A DNA stretch of 64,000 bases from Rhodococcus sp. W8901. GTDB taxonomy: Bacteria; Actinomycetota; Actinomycetes; Mycobacteriales; Mycobacteriaceae. The stretch spans positions 4,092,001-4,156,000 of the forward strand of contig NZ_CP054690.1 of the NCBI RefSeq assembly GCF_013348805.1, written 5' to 3'. The translations under genes and the position numbers were made by a program. The notes beneath the pieces are model-generated. The model was not told the origin of the DNA. It did no database searches and saw only the letters and a list, made by a program, of their open reading frames with translations. Positions 1 through 12,781 of this stretch are shown in pieces (positions within the stretch are counted from its first letter, which is position 1; the number at the start of each line of letters is the position of its first letter).

Positions 1-187
1 TCAACCGCAGCGATGCCCGCGCGGCCTCCGCCATCGCCACCTCGGCGAGCTCCTCGTCGTCGCCGGAGTTGTACGCCTCCCGCAGTGCCGGCGTGACCGC
101 GAACGCGGTCCGGCTCACCGGGGAGAACTCCCGCTCGGCAACCAGTTGCCGCAGCATCGGGATGGTCGCGGGAATGTAGACCCTCAC
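1..187 (-). CDS. DUF6912 family protein (C-terminus off the window)
   Basis: Reading on the minus strand from a GTG at 187 gives 62 residues beginning MRVYIPATIPMLRQLV. The frame stays open through base 1, so the gene runs off the left edge; the TCA at 1-3 is out of frame. The opening VYIPAT-x3-L is typical of the actinobacterial DUF6912 family (Rv3231c-like, about 165 aa), whose function is unknown. It starts 45 bp after the acyltransferase gene ends and is probably cotranscribed with it, matching the M. tuberculosis neighbourhood of Rv3231c and the Rv3233c/Rv3234c acyltransferase. The family call rests on the N-terminus and position. Confidence 0.7.
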   Translation of the reverse strand, partial: MRVYIPATIPMLRQLVAEREFSPVSRTAFAVTPALREAYNSGDDEELAEVAMAEAARASLRL

Positions 188-232
188 GCCCGACCTCCGG
201 TCACTTGCGTCCGTACCGACCGCGATTCCGAC

Positions 233-1675
233 TCAGCCACTGGCTTCCACCAACTCCTCGAGAGACTCGTGCAACGACGCGGCGACCACATCCACGTCGG
301 CCATGGCGTCGCGATCCGCATTCAAACCGTAGTAGACGTGGCCGTCGTACGACGTCAACGCAATGCTCAGGGTCTGATTCTTCAGCAGCGGCGACACGGG
401 ATACATCTCGACCATCCGCATCCCGGCCAGATAGAGCGGGATCTGCGGTCCCGGCGCGTTGGTGACCATGAGGTTGAACATCCGCTGCGACAGGCTGCTC
501 GCCGCCCGGGCGCCGCGGGCGTGCAGGGACGCGGGCGCGAACCCGGACAACCGGATCATCGTCCGGGCCGTCACCGGCCGACTCTGCCGCCCGAACGCCT
601 CCGTCGCGTGCGCGACGTGTGAGAGCCGGACGACCGGATTGGGCTCACCGACCGGCAGATCCACCAGGAACGACGACGTCCGACCGTGCGGCGCACCGAC
701 CTCGCCGTCGTCGCACACGTCGATCACGCTCGCACCGTTGGTACCCGGTCGCGCCTCGCAGATGGACATCGGGGCCAGCACGCGCAGGGTGGTGGCCTCC
801 GATACCGGCTCACCGCGGGCCAGGAGCCAATTCCGCATCGCACCCGCGACCACGGTCAGGACCACGTCGTTGATCGAGCATCCGTAGCGGGCGCGGATCT
901 TGCGGTAGCGCTCGAGATCGGTGCGCGCCACGGCGAACCGGCGGTTGCGGGAGATCGGGGCATTCAGCGGGCTCGACGGCGCCGGCTGCGCCGCCGTGCG
1001 CGCCAGGGTGGCGAGCTTGCCGACCACGTCGACCGCCTCGTCCACTACCGATGCCATGTCCCCCAACGTCATTCGCAGGGTTGCAAACCCATCGCCGGGC
1101 CGGGAGACGAGTTGGGCGAGGGCCGCGGCGACCAGCGCCGGCTCCCCCGGCGCCGGCTCCGGCATCCACAGATCGTCACTCGCGACCACGGGCGCGGCGT
1201 CCTCGTCGAGGATCACCTGACTCATCTCGAGGGCCGTCTCGCCGTCGACCAACGCCGAATGCGACTTCGTGAACACCGCACACCGGTTGTCGGCCAATCC
1301 TTCGACGACGTACATCTCCCACAGCGGCCGAGTCGTGTCCAACGGCCGCGAGACCAGTCGCGCCACCAGGTCGTGCAGCTGTTCGTCCGTTCCCGGAGAC
1401 GGCACCGCGGAGCGTCGGACGTGGTAGGTGATGTCGAAGTCCGGGTCGTCGACCCACACCGGCCGGGCCAGCCCGAACGCGACCTCCCGAACCTTCTGCC
1501 GATACCGCGGCACCAGGTGCAGGCGACTCTCGATCAGCCGGAGCACGGCCTCGAACTCGAGACCCGACTCGGGTAGCTGGAGGATCGCGAGTGAACCCAG
1601 ATGCATCGGCGTGTTGCTCGCGTCGAGAAAGTAGAACGACGCGTCCTGCGTCGTCAGTCTGGTCGCCCTGGCCAC
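233..1675 (-). CDS. WS/DGAT-type acyltransferase with altered catalytic motif
   Basis: Member of the wax ester synthase/diacylglycerol acyltransferase family (480 aa), which uses acyl-CoA to make triacylglycerol or wax esters at the membrane. The N-terminal condensation-like domain and the C-terminal DUF1298 region (about residues 325-475, with NLMVTNAPGPQ near 405) are both present and the length is normal. The active-site motif, normally HHxxxDG, reads SHSALVDG near residue 140: the second histidine, the general base, is serine. The protein may therefore be catalytically impaired or act on something else. The GTG start directly abuts the stop of the upstream HAD gene, suggesting coupling. 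M. tuberculosis has an acyltransferase of this family (tgs3 region) at the same place. Confidence 0.88.
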   Translation of the reverse strand: MARATRLTTQDASFYFLDASNTPMHLGSLAILQLPESGLEFEAVLRLIESRLHLVPRYRQKVREVAFGLARPVWVDDPDFDITYHVRRSAVPSPGTDEQLHDLVARLVSRPLDTTRPLWEMYVVEGLADNRCAVFTKSHSALVDGETALEMSQVILDEDAAPVVASDDLWMPEPAPGEPALVAAALAQLVSRPGDGFATLRMTLGDMASVVDEAVDVVGKLATLARTAAQPAPSSPLNAPISRNRRFAVARTDLERYRKIRARYGCSINDVVLTVVAGAMRNWLLARGEPVSEATTLRVLAPMSICEARPGTNGASVIDVCDDGEVGAPHGRTSSFLVDLPVGEPNPVVRLSHVAHATEAFGRQSRPVTARTMIRLSGFAPASLHARGARAASSLSQRMFNLMVTNAPGPQIPLYLAGMRMVEMYPVSPLLKNQTLSIALTSYDGHVYYGLNADRDAMADVDVVAASLHESLEELVEASG

Positions 1676-2134
1676 CTATCGCCCCCTGCCCCGGAGATCC
1701 TCGCCCGCCGGATCCCCACCGTCCGATTCCGGGCGGATTCCCGAATCGAGAAGAATCGCAATCTCTTCCACCGCCGCCGACGGGTCGACGTGGTGCACCC
1801 CCACCATGCCCGCCGCGGCCGCCGCGCGCACGTTCCCCACGAGGTCGTCGACGAAGACGCACTCGAGGGGATCGAGCCCGAGCCGAGCCGCGGTCAATTC
1901 GTAGATCCGCCGGTTCGGCTTCGCCATTCCCACGTCACCGGACAGCACGACCTCGTCCACGAACGGGCCCGCCAGGTCGCGCAGTCCCTGTGCCCCCGGA
2001 CCGCCGGGATCGTTGCTGAGGATCGCGGTGCGGATTCCCCGTCGACGCGCGTCACCCACGACGCGGGCCATCAGGTCCGCGTCCGCGCCGGGACCCGCCA
2101 GCACCCCGCCGAAGTCCAACACCAGTCCGCGCAC
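1676..2134 (-). CDS. HAD-superfamily hydrolase
   Basis: A 152-aa haloacid dehalogenase-like phosphohydrolase of unknown substrate. The HAD motifs are in order: nucleophile Asp in LVLDFGGVL (residues 4-12), motif II in ILSND near residue 40, the lysine of motif III in MAKPNRRIYEL near 71, and the acidic pair of motif IV in CVFVDD near 91. The second Asp of the usual DxD is replaced by Gly, as in the DxGGVL subgroup (HAD-IA variant 3 / epoxide-hydrolase N-domain type). The cap domain is minimal, so it is a short version. The GTG start gives motif I close to the N-terminus. The stop abuts the acyltransferase start. Confidence 0.8.
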   Translation of the reverse strand: MRGLVLDFGGVLAGPGADADLMARVVGDARRRGIRTAILSNDPGGPGAQGLRDLAGPFVDEVVLSGDVGMAKPNRRIYELTAARLGLDPLECVFVDDLVGNVRAAAAAGMVGVHHVDPSAAVEEIAILLDSGIRPESDGGDPAGEDLRGRGR

Positions 2135-2364
2135 ACGCTCACCCTAGAACTCGCCGCCCCCGCTGGCGACACAGGCGACACGGACGACACGAGTCGGACC
2201 GAAACCGATCGCGCGCACCCCCTCGCTTTTCGGAATCGAACGTGCCATGCTGTCCGCCAGATTCCGTACCTCTCCGCGGAGTCGACCTGTAGCAGCACCT
2301 GTCGACATTGCGTATCGGCTCCCGCCGCTTCCCGGCGACCGCGCGATACCGGAGAGGCCAGATC

Positions 2365-2904
2365 ATGTCCGCACCGCACCGGTTCCTGTCCCGTGCACCG
2401 CAGTTCGAACCACCGACATCCGATGCCCCGGGCTCTTCGGCGTGCTCGCCTGCGCCGCGGTCCGCATCCGTCCGGTCCGCACAGCGCTCACCCCACGACG
2501 GCCGGTCACCACGCCGCGCCCCGTCCGCGGCACCGGATTCGGTCGCGTCGCCCGACGCGCGACAGTTCGCGGAAAGCGCGCTGCGCCTGACCCTCGAGGT
2601 CCTCGACCGCCGCCGCGCCCCGGCCCAGCTGCGCTCGATCGTCACCCCGACCGTGCTGGATCTCGTCCACGCGCTCGTGCGGTCGGCCCCGGTCGGCAGC
2701 CGACTGGGTACGGCCACCCTCGCGCGCGTCCGCGTGCAACGGGTCCACACGGCCGCGACCGAGGTGTTCGAGGCGTTCGAGGCGTTCGAGGTGTTCGGCA
2801 CCTACAACCGCGGCGGCCGGGTGTTCGCTGTTGCCGCGCGTATCGAACGCGGCAACAGCAGACACCCGGCCGGTTGGGCGATCACGTCACTGCGAATCGC
2901 CTGA
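2365..2904 (+). CDS. Rv3235-family protein (DUF6459)
   Basis: A 179-aa protein of unknown function, always beside secA in mycolic-acid actinobacteria. The first 60 residues are Ser/Pro/Arg-rich and probably disordered; the conserved domain (about residues 65-179) carries ALRLTLEVLDRRR and ends GWAITSLRIA. I start at ATG 2365, with GGAGAGG 7 nt upstream, rather than at an in-frame ATG 57 bp earlier that lacks an RBS. Near residue 133 a 9-bp unit occurs four times (2761-2796), giving VFEAFEAFEVF where I would expect one copy. Convergent with secA, 8 bp between stops. Confidence 0.75.
   Translation: MSAPHRFLSRAPQFEPPTSDAPGSSACSPAPRSASVRSAQRSPHDGRSPRRAPSAAPDSVASPDARQFAESALRLTLEVLDRRRAPAQLRSIVTPTVLDLVHALVRSAPVGSRLGTATLARVRVQRVHTAATEVFEAFEAFEVFGTYNRGGRVFAVAARIERGNSRHPAGWAITSLRIA
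2761..2796 (+). repeat. In-frame 9-bp tandem repeat
   Basis: Four consecutive copies of gaggYgttc inside the DUF6459 gene, encoding Glu-(Val/Ala)-Phe units. The multiple of three keeps the frame open, so copy-number change would alter length without frameshift. Confidence 0.9.
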
Positions 2905-2912
2905 GGTCAGCG

Positions 2913-5774
<2,862 letters not shown>

Positions 5775-5820
5775 GGTCCTCTTTGTCCTCAATCCTCGGT
5801 GTCAGGTAATGACAAACGGA

Positions 5821-5895
5821 ATCCGGCCGAGGTCGGGTGACCCCAGCCGGATCCCATGGTATGCGCAATCACGGTCGGGCGAGTAGACCGACCGT
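5821..5895 (-). terminator. Hairpins after hpf
   Basis: Just past the hpf stop lie two stem-loops: acggtcgg/ccgaccgt (5871-5878 with 5888-5895) and atccggc/gccggat (5821-5827 with 5846-5852). There is no clear U-tract. They may terminate hpf or belong to the secA 5' leader. Confidence 0.4.
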
Positions 5896-5903
5896 CCGCG
5901 ACG

Positions 5904-6581
5904 TCACGCCAGACGTATCAACCCGTAGTCGAACGCGTGGCGTCGATACACGACAGAAGGCCGATCGGTCTCCTTGTCGTGGAACAGATAGAAGTCGTGC
6001 CCGACCAGCTCCATCTCGTACAGCGCGTCGTCGACGGTCATCGGCTCGGCGGAGTGGACCTTCGTGCGCACGATCTGACCCGGACCGGGCGGAGCCTCGC
6101 CGTCCAGGGACAAATCGCGATCGATCGCCAGCGAGTCGTCCTGTGCCAGCGCGGCTGTAGCCTGCGCGACGGAGACGGGAGTCTTCTCTCCGTAGTGGAC
6201 CTTGCGGCGATCCTTGGTTCGACGCAATCGACTTTCCAGTTTGGCAGTCACGGATTCGAATGCCGCGTAGAAACTGTCCGCGCTCGCTTCGGCGCGGGCG
6301 ACAGGGCCCTTGCCGCGAGCCGTGATCTCGACTCGCTGGCAACTCTTCGCCTGTCGGCGATTACGTTCGTGCTGGAGTTCCACGTCGAAGTGGAAGATGG
6401 TGGGATCGAAACGCTCGAGTCGTGCGAGCTTCTCGGAAACGTAGACCCGGAAATGATCCGGCACTTCCACGTTGCGTCCTTTGACGACGATTTCGGCGTT
6501 GTTCGCGCCCGTAGTACTTGGAGCCTCCGCGTTTGCGGTGTCTTCGTCGACGAAAACCGAGGCTTGCGTAGGGGTCGTCAC
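5904..6581 (-). CDS. hpf: Long-form ribosome hibernation-promoting factor
   Basis: Binds the 30S decoding region in resting cells and, through its C-terminal domain, dimerises or shields ribosomes. The 225-aa product has the S30AE domain (about residues 28-130, beginning EIVVKGRNVEVPDHFR) and the C-terminal domain (about 165-225, ending RRHAFDYGLIRLA), i.e. the long form. Start chosen at GTG 6581, with GGGAGGT 5 nt upstream; the open frame reaches further up without an RBS. The location upstream of secA matches Rv3241c and MSMEG_1878 (Mpy/RafS), which in mycobacteria acts during stationary phase or zinc depletion. Confidence 0.93.
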   Translation of the reverse strand: MTTPTQASVFVDEDTANAEAPSTTGANNAEIVVKGRNVEVPDHFRVYVSEKLARLERFDPTIFHFDVELQHERNRRQAKSCQRVEITARGKGPVARAEASADSFYAAFESVTAKLESRLRRTKDRRKVHYGEKTPVSVAQATAALAQDDSLAIDRDLSLDGEAPPGPGQIVRTKVHSAEPMTVDDALYEMELVGHDFYLFHDKETDRPSVVYRRHAFDYGLIRLA

Positions 6582-6898
6582 TCGTACCTCCCGATAAACG
6601 GCCGGCTCACATTGATGGAGACCGGCGAGTTCGATCTCGACCGGGCGGGGAACCACCCGGCTCAGAACGTGAAATATCACCTCCCACCTGTGACTTCGGG
6701 TGTGAACGCGACGCTAGTACGTAACCGCTCCGTGTGCCACTGTTCAGCCATATTTCACCGGTGTGTCGTCTGTGACATCTGTCCCGATCCCGCGAATTCG
6801 TCGCGCCCCGAGAAGCCCCCGGAAGGACTCGGACGGACCGCGCAAGCCTCCGGAAGCCGTCGCGATATCCGCCCGGGATCGCCGCCGGAATTGTCCGA
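6582..6898. promoter_or_regulatory. 317-bp gene-free region upstream of hpf
   Basis: No credible ORF. It must carry the hpf promoter (minus strand). A 9-bp inverted pair, GTGAAATAT (6669-6677) and ATATTTCAC (6750-6758), is the only clear symmetry; the first arm is itself part of GTGAAATATCAC. I could not pick a convincing -10/-35. Confidence 0.4.
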
Positions 6899-7573
6899 TC
6901 AGGCCGCGGCGACAACCAATACCGCCCCGACCTGCACACCTTCCGATTCGAGAACCCGAACCGCCTCCGCCGAGGTTGCCCCGGTGGTGACGACGTCGTC
7001 CACGAGAACGACCTCGGCACCCATGCAACCGAGCCTGACGATCTCGTCGCGACGGGAAGCGGACACGCAAATCCGGCCCGCCAGATTGTCCTGCCGCTGC
7101 GCCGCCGACAGCCCGACGGAGTCACGCACACCACGTCGCATCGACAGCGCCGGACAGACGTGGCAACCGGTCTCCAGCAGACGCGCGGCGGCCTGCGTGG
7201 ACCGCAGCACCGGGTCTCCACCACGGGTGCGCGCCGTGCGGGCCCGCGTCGGGGCCGGAACGAGCACCAGCGGCGCCAGCTGCGGCGGATCCAACTCGCC
7301 CCAGCGCCGCAGCGTGTCGACCGCGTCCGCGAGCGCAGCGCCCAGCGGGGCTGCGAGATCTCGCCGACCCCGTTCCTTCGCCGCGATCACCGCACGCCGC
7401 CGTGGACCCGCATACGGTCCCAGCGCCCACACCGGGACGCCGGGATCCACCCGAGGATGCACCGCCACCGGGTCGTCGGACAGGGTGCGCCTGCACCGGT
7501 CGCACCACCCCGAACCGGGTTCACCGCAACCCCCGCACTCGGCGGGGAGGACCAGGTCGAGGAGCGCGCGCAT
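6899..7573 (-). CDS. ComF-family phosphoribosyltransferase-like protein
   Basis: A 224-aa ComF/GntX-type protein: an N-terminal four-cysteine zinc finger (CGGC then WCDRC, residues 13-27) followed by a phosphoribosyltransferase fold with the PRPP loop VVLVDDVVTTGATS near residue 190. In naturally competent bacteria ComFC helps DNA uptake; in actinobacteria the role is unknown and no competence genes are nearby. ATG 7573 is preferred because the family starts just before LLDLVLP; an in-frame extension to 7636 would add a non-conserved stretch. Same place as Rv3242c, between hpf and lpqB. Confidence 0.85.
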   Translation of the reverse strand: MRALLDLVLPAECGGCGEPGSGWCDRCRRTLSDDPVAVHPRVDPGVPVWALGPYAGPRRRAVIAAKERGRRDLAAPLGAALADAVDTLRRWGELDPPQLAPLVLVPAPTRARTARTRGGDPVLRSTQAAARLLETGCHVCPALSMRRGVRDSVGLSAAQRQDNLAGRICVSASRRDEIVRLGCMGAEVVLVDDVVTTGATSAEAVRVLESEGVQVGAVLVVAAA

Positions 7574-7650
7574 GCCGGGAGTGTGCCCCGTGCCCCCGAC
7601 AAGCGCCGACAGGCACCGGCAGACACCCTCGAGCACCGACGGCGGCGAGG

Positions 7651-9450
7651 TCAGCCCGGCAGCACCGGGACCGCATTCGTCCCGGTCAGGCCCGGAACCT
7701 CACGCCAGTACCGGTCGCCGGCCGGGTCGTTGTTGTTGAGCTGGAACACCGCTCGCGAGTCCGCGACGAACTCGGTGGTCGACGACGCGTCCACCGCCAC
7801 CACCGGCGAGGTGAGGTTGCGGCTCGGCAGCGAGTCCATCCGCGAACCGTCGACGGCCAGCTGCACGACCGGCACGTCCGAACCCGAACGGGCCACGACC
7901 ACCGTGTCCCCGGTGCTCCAGTCGAGCGACACCGCGGGACTGCCGAGACCGTGCGCGATGGCGCGTGGATTGGTGAGCGAGAACTCGCCGTCCGGCTGCT
8001 GCATCACCGTCGCCACATAGACCTTGCCGTCGACGATCAACGCCGCCCGGACCCCGTCGCGGGACAGCCGCAGCTCGGTGATCGGCCCGCCGATCGCATT
8101 GATCGCGCCGGTCTCGACGTTCATCGTCGTGAGCTTTCCCGTTCCGGTCTCGCGAACCACCCGCACGACGGTCGAGCCGTTGACGGCGGCCCACACGGTG
8201 GAGCCGTCGAACGCCCACGACGGCCGGGTGATCGACTGCGCCTCGAGCGCGGTCGCCACGTTTCCGTCGTAGGTCCCCACGACCAGCGCGGTCTGCGGCT
8301 CCGGCGCCGGCCGGCGTGTCTCGGCCACCGCGGCCGTGAGCGTGCCGTCCCGCGACAACGCGATCGACCGGAGATTGTCCGACGCACCGAAGTACCCGGG
8401 GACCGGCGCGACGACCCCGTCGTTCACGGAGGCCAGCCCGCCGCCGCGCAGCGCGTGGAGGCCGACGGTCGCGCTGGTCGTCGCGAGCGGATTGAGCGAC
8501 GCCACGTCCGCCGTCGTCCATCCTTCGGGGTACCGCTCGTCGAGCGGCTGGCCGTCGGCCAACAGGACGTACGGACCGGAGATGTCGGCGTTTGCCAACG
8601 TCCAGACCACCTGCGCGGCAAGGAGTTCGCGCGACTGCGTGTTCATCCGCCCGAGGCCCTGGAAGTCGACGCTCACACCGCCCAGCCCCACCCCGACCTG
8701 GGAGGCTCGGCCGTCGGCCTTGGTGATGGTGCCGAGCACGGAGACCCCCGAACCCAGTTCGTTTCGCACCGCACCGGCCAGCGACGGTTTGGGACCGTCG
8801 ATGAGGAGACCGATCAGCTGCGTGACCATCTGGTCCGGGCTCGCCGCGATCCAGCGAGGGTCGGGGACGACCGTCTGAGCCGTCGGATCGAGGAAGTACA
8901 ACGATTTGCGCTGATACGAATTGAGGAACTGGGGACGGTCCATGATCACGCCGTTGGGCAGATCGTCGATCCGCCATTCACCGTCCACCTTGGCCCAGCT
9001 GAACTTGGCCTCGAACGTGCCCTCCTGCGCCTGGTACAAACCGCCCGGTTCGAGCTGGCCCACCCGGTTGGCGCGAATCGTGTAGACCGCGCGGTCGGCG
9101 GTGCGTGACTCGAGGATGAGATCGATCTTGTCGACGATCGTCGCGCTCGCGGCATCGTCCCACCGCGCCGACATGTCCTTGGTCAGGTACTGCCGGGCGG
9201 CAAGATGCCGATTGGCCGGGTCGGTGCTGGCCTTGACGAAATCCCGCAACAGCAGATCCGGCTCGCGTCCGGGCGCCGGGGCCTCCACGCTCGTACTGAC
9301 CGGCGCACGCTCGATGGTCCCGATCGCCTGCGGTGTCGACGAGTCCGGCAGATTCGCACAGCCCGCCGTGCCGAGCAGCAGCGCGGCCAGCGACGCCGCG
9401 GCCACTAGCGTCCGGGAGCGCCTGCCGTGGCGCACCCGAATGCCGGTCAC
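7651..9450 (-). CDS. lpqB: Lipoprotein LpqB, MtrAB accessory
   Basis: A 599-aa secreted lipoprotein that in mycobacteria interacts with the extracellular part of MtrB and modulates MtrAB signalling. A basic n-region and hydrophobic core lead to the lipobox LLGTAGC (lipidated Cys at residue 31). A GerMN domain covers about residues 190-330, followed by a LpqB beta-propeller domain. The start overlaps the mtrB stop by 4 bp (GTGA), so it is translationally coupled as the third gene of the mtrA-mtrB-lpqB operon. Confidence 0.95.
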   Translation of the reverse strand: MTGIRVRHGRRSRTLVAAASLAALLLGTAGCANLPDSSTPQAIGTIERAPVSTSVEAPAPGREPDLLLRDFVKASTDPANRHLAARQYLTKDMSARWDDAASATIVDKIDLILESRTADRAVYTIRANRVGQLEPGGLYQAQEGTFEAKFSWAKVDGEWRIDDLPNGVIMDRPQFLNSYQRKSLYFLDPTAQTVVPDPRWIAASPDQMVTQLIGLLIDGPKPSLAGAVRNELGSGVSVLGTITKADGRASQVGVGLGGVSVDFQGLGRMNTQSRELLAAQVVWTLANADISGPYVLLADGQPLDERYPEGWTTADVASLNPLATTSATVGLHALRGGGLASVNDGVVAPVPGYFGASDNLRSIALSRDGTLTAAVAETRRPAPEPQTALVVGTYDGNVATALEAQSITRPSWAFDGSTVWAAVNGSTVVRVVRETGTGKLTTMNVETGAINAIGGPITELRLSRDGVRAALIVDGKVYVATVMQQPDGEFSLTNPRAIAHGLGSPAVSLDWSTGDTVVVARSGSDVPVVQLAVDGSRMDSLPSRNLTSPVVAVDASSTTEFVADSRAVFQLNNNDPAGDRYWREVPGLTGTNAVPVLPG

Positions 9451-11255
9451 GACTCACGCTCCCGCACCCGGGGCACCGTCGGGGACTCGTCCGGGTCCAG
9501 CTGCCGGGGAGGCCGCTCAACCGGCTGCGTCGCCGACTGGGCAGCGCCCGACCCGGCGGGCGCCATCTCGTCACCGGCCGACGACGCGGCCGCGGGCTCA
9601 GGTTCGGGCTTGGTCGGAGGCAGCGGTTGTCCCTGGACGAGCTTCTTGGTCGACGGCTTCAGCGGGAGCGGGCTCCGGGTGACCTTGCGCCCGCGCACAC
9701 GCGGCAACGTCAGGCGGAAGCACGCGCCCTCGCCGGGTTCGCCCCACGCCTCGAGCGTGCCGTTGTGCAGGTTCGCGTCCTCCACGCTGATCGCCAGGCC
9801 CAGCCCGGTTCCGCCGGAACGCCGGACGCGGGACGGGTCCGACCGCCAGAACCGGTTGAACACCAACTTCTCCTCCCCAGGGCGCAGTCCCACACCCTGG
9901 TCGCGGACGATGAAGGCGGCCGCGTCGTCGTCGGCCCGCAACCGCAACAGGACGGGCTTGCCCTCGCCGTGGTCGATCGCGTTCGCGAGCAGGTTCCGCA
10001 GGATGCGCTCCACACGGCGCGGATCGACCTCCGCGATCACTGCCTCGTCCGGCAGATCCACGATCAGTTCCGTCGAGGTCTCCTTCGCGAGGTGGCGAAC
10101 GGTCGAGACCGCCGCACGCGCACACATCCGCAGGTCCAGTTGTTCGGCCGCCAGCTCCGCGACACCGGCGTCGTGCCGGGAGATCTCGAGCAGGTCCCCG
10201 AGCAGGCTCTCGAACCGGTCCAGCTCCGCGACGAGCAGCTCGGACGACCGCTTCAGGATGGGGTCGAGCTCGTCGCTGCTGTCGTGGATCAGGTCCGCGG
10301 CCATCCGGACCGTGGTGAGCGGGGTGCGCAGCTCGTGGCTCACGTCCGACGTGAACCGTTTCTGCAGATTGCCGAACTCCTCGAGCTGCGTGATCTGCTT
10401 CGACAGACTCTCGGCCATCTCGTTGAACGACATCGCGAGCCGGGCCATGTCGTCCTCGCCGCGAACCGGCATGCGTTCCTTGAGCCGGCCGTCCGCGAAC
10501 CGCACCGCGATCCGGGACGCCGACCGGATCGGCATGACGACCTGGCGTGCGACGAGCATGGAGATCGCGGCGAGCAGCACCGCCAGCACCGCACCACCGA
10601 TCAGCATCGTGCCCCGCACCAGGGACAGGCTGCGGTCCTCGCTGGCGAGGGGGAACACGAGGTACAGCTCGAGAGTCGAGATGTCCGACGCCGTGGGGCT
10701 GCCGATGATCAGCGCCGGACCCGAGTACCCGTTGGGGTCGGACACCGTCGCGAACTGGTAGCTGATCTGGTTGGCGCGAACGAAGTCGCGCAGGCTCGCC
10801 GGGATCTGGTTCGCCGGCCCGCTCGTGGTCGGTTCCCGTGGGCCGTCCCCTGGCACGATGAGCACCGGATCGAAGGTACCTGCGGATCCGGACGTCTGAC
10901 CACCGTCGGGCTGGCGGTTCGTGAGCGCCAGGCGGGCAGCGTCGAGCCGCACCTGGAGCGAGCCGCTGTCGTCGGCGCCGGAGAGCTGCGCCTCGACCGT
11001 GCTGCGCGCACGATCGAGTTCCTCGGTGGCGGCGGTGATCTTCGCCTCGAGGAGCCGATCAGTGATCTGGCTGGTCAACACCACACCCAGAATCGTGATC
11101 ACGATCAGCGACAGCGACAACGTCGACACGACGACGCGGAGCTGCAAAGACCGGCGCCATGCGTGGGCAAGCCAGTTGCCGCACGCTCGACACCAGCGGA
11201 TCAGCGGCGAGAAAGCCCGGCTGGCTCGCCGCCGGTTCCGGCGGGCACCGATCAC
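9447..11255 (-). CDS. mtrB: Sensor histidine kinase MtrB
   Basis: Membrane sensor of the essential MtrAB system that coordinates cell wall synthesis, division and chromosome replication. The 602 residues show TM1 (about 41-63), an extracytoplasmic sensor region, TM2 near 210-232, HAMP, HisKA with the phosphoacceptor in [15 protein letters not shown] near 307, and an HATPase_c domain with NAIDHGEGK and [10 protein letters not shown]. The C-terminal 80 residues are Pro/Ser-rich. The GTG start overlaps the mtrA stop by 4 bp. Confidence 0.96.
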   Translation of the reverse strand: MIGARRNRRRASRAFSPLIRWCRACGNWLAHAWRRSLQLRVVVSTLSLSLIVITILGVVLTSQITDRLLEAKITAATEELDRARSTVEAQLSGADDSGSLQVRLDAARLALTNRQPDGGQTSGSAGTFDPVLIVPGDGPREPTTSGPANQIPASLRDFVRANQISYQFATVSDPNGYSGPALIIGSPTASDISTLELYLVFPLASEDRSLSLVRGTMLIGGAVLAVLLAAISMLVARQVVMPIRSASRIAVRFADGRLKERMPVRGEDDMARLAMSFNEMAESLSKQITQLEEFGNLQKRFTSDVSHELRTPLTTVRMAADLIHDSSDELDPILKRSSELLVAELDRFESLLGDLLEISRHDAGVAELAAEQLDLRMCARAAVSTVRHLAKETSTELIVDLPDEAVIAEVDPRRVERILRNLLANAIDHGEGKPVLLRLRADDDAAAFIVRDQGVGLRPGEEKLVFNRFWRSDPSRVRRSGGTGLGLAISVEDANLHNGTLEAWGEPGEGACFRLTLPRVRGRKVTRSPLPLKPSTKKLVQGQPLPPTKPEPEPAAASSAGDEMAPAGSGAAQSATQPVERPPRQLDPDESPTVPRVRERES

Positions 11256-11929
11256 GGCGGTCCGGCCTTGTAGCCGACCCCCCTGACGGTAAGCACCACC
11301 TCGGGATTCTCGGGATCCTTCTCGACCTTGGCGCGCAGACGCTGCACGTGCACGTTCACCAGTCGGGTGTCCGCCGCGTGACGGTATCCCCAGACCTGCT
11401 CGAGCAGGACCTCACGGGTGAACACCTGCCGCGGCTTGCGTGCGAGGGCGACCAGCAGGTCGAACTCGAGCGGCGTGAGCGAGATGAGCGCGTTGTCGCG
11501 GGTCACCTTGTGCGCCGGCACATCGATCATGATGTCGCCGATGCTCAGGACCTCGGCCGGCTCCTCCTCCGTGCGGCGCAGGCGAGCGCGCACCCGGGCA
11601 ACCAGTTCCTTCGGCTTGAACGGCTTCATGATGTAGTCGTCCGCGCCGGACTCGAGGCCCAGGACGACGTCGACCGTGTCCGTCTTGGCGGTGAGCATGA
11701 CGATCGGGACACCCGATTCGGCCCGCAGCACCCGGCACACGTCGATACCGTTCATGCCCGGCAGCATGAGGTCGAGGAGCACCAGATCCGGTCGGGTCTC
11801 ACGAACGGCCGACAACGCCTGGCTGCCGTCACCGACCACGAAGGGTTCGAATCCCTCACCGCGGAGCACGATGGTGAGCATCTCGGCGAGCGCCGTGTCA
11901 TCGTCGACAACCAGAATCCTTGGCTTCAT
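11252..11929 (-). CDS. mtrA: Response regulator MtrA
   Basis: OmpR-family response regulator (225 aa). The receiver domain has the acidic pocket at VVDDD (residues 7-11), the phosphoacceptor Asp in [11 protein letters not shown] near 53 and Lys in MKPFKPKEL near 102. The winged-helix DNA-binding domain occupies the C-terminal 95 residues. First gene of mtrA-mtrB-lpqB; in relatives MtrA controls cell-wall hydrolase genes and binds near oriC. ATAGGG lies just ahead of the ATG. The 96 bp to tmk hold the likely operon promoter. Confidence 0.97.
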   Translation of the reverse strand: MKPRILVVDDDTALAEMLTIVLRGEGFEPFVVGDGSQALSAVRETRPDLVLLDLMLPGMNGIDVCRVLRAESGVPIVMLTAKTDTVDVVLGLESGADDYIMKPFKPKELVARVRARLRRTEEEPAEVLSIGDIMIDVPAHKVTRDNALISLTPLEFDLLVALARKPRQVFTREVLLEQVWGYRHAADTRLVNVHVQRLRAKVEKDPENPEVVLTVRGVGYKAGPP

Positions 11930-12025
11930 ATCCCTATCGTTACATCTCTGAGGCTGCTAAATGCGGAAAGGCGCGTTCACTGCCGCGGCGTGCCGCTCAA
12001 TGTTGCCGTCACGGACCGCCCGGTA

Positions 12026-12688
12026 TTACTGGGCCGCGCCGCGCCGCTTATGCAAGAGTGCCAGTTTATCGGCGAGAGTGCCCGGATCCACATCGGGCGC
12101 GACGGACAACCACGGCGAGTTCCAGTCCGCGGCGGCCAGCTCCCGGTACACCTCCCCCGTGCGAGCCTGCAGGCCGCTGTCCTTCTCGTAGGCGTCCAGC
12201 GCGCGCGAACTGTCCGCGGCCTCGCGCCGACGCGCCCGTTCCTCCGCGAGCGCCACGGGCACGTCGAGGTACATCTGCAGGTCCGGCCGTGGCAGACCCA
12301 ATCGGTCGAACTCGAGCTCTTCGATCCAGGTGACGAACTCGCCGTCCCCGTGCTGGTGTAGCCGGGCCGCGCCGTACGCCGCGTTGGAGGCGACGTAGCG
12401 GTCCAGGATCACCACGTCGTGGCGGGCGACCAGATCCCGCAGTTGCGGTGCGGCACCGGCACGGTCGAGCGCGAACATCACCGCCATCGCGTGGACCGAC
12501 TCGCTCAGGTCGCCGTGCTCCCCCTTGAGCGCCTCCGACGCGAGATCGGCATGGATCGACGCACCGTAGCGCGGGAAATCCAGCGTTGCGACCGTCAGAC
12601 CGTCCTGCTCGAGCAGCGTGACGACCTTTCCGACCAGTGTCCGCTTGCCGGCACCGTCGAGCCCTTCCAGGGCGATCAGAGTTCCCAC
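12026..12688 (-). CDS. tmk: Thymidylate kinase
   Basis: Phosphorylates dTMP to dTDP for DNA synthesis. The 220-aa product opens with GTLIALEGLDGAGK, whose P-loop glycines sit at residues 8-14, and carries the DRY motif (ILDRYVASNAAYG near 93), as in the mycobacterial enzyme. Start set at GTG 12688, immediately before the conserved strand; an in-frame ATG at 12751 would add an unconserved Pro/Arg-rich leader. Sits between ahcY and mtrA, all on one strand, as in Rv3247c. Confidence 0.93.
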   Translation of the reverse strand: MGTLIALEGLDGAGKRTLVGKVVTLLEQDGLTVATLDFPRYGASIHADLASEALKGEHGDLSESVHAMAVMFALDRAGAAPQLRDLVARHDVVILDRYVASNAAYGAARLHQHGDGEFVTWIEELEFDRLGLPRPDLQMYLDVPVALAEERARRREAADSSRALDAYEKDSGLQARTGEVYRELAAADWNSPWLSVAPDVDPGTLADKLALLHKRRGAAQ

Positions 12689-12781
12689 GATCGCCGAGCC
12701 TATCGGTGCCCGCGGCCGCGCCCGCGGATCCGGCCCTGCGAGGGCCGTCACAGCGCTGTCCGGATCATCCGGGGCGAACAG

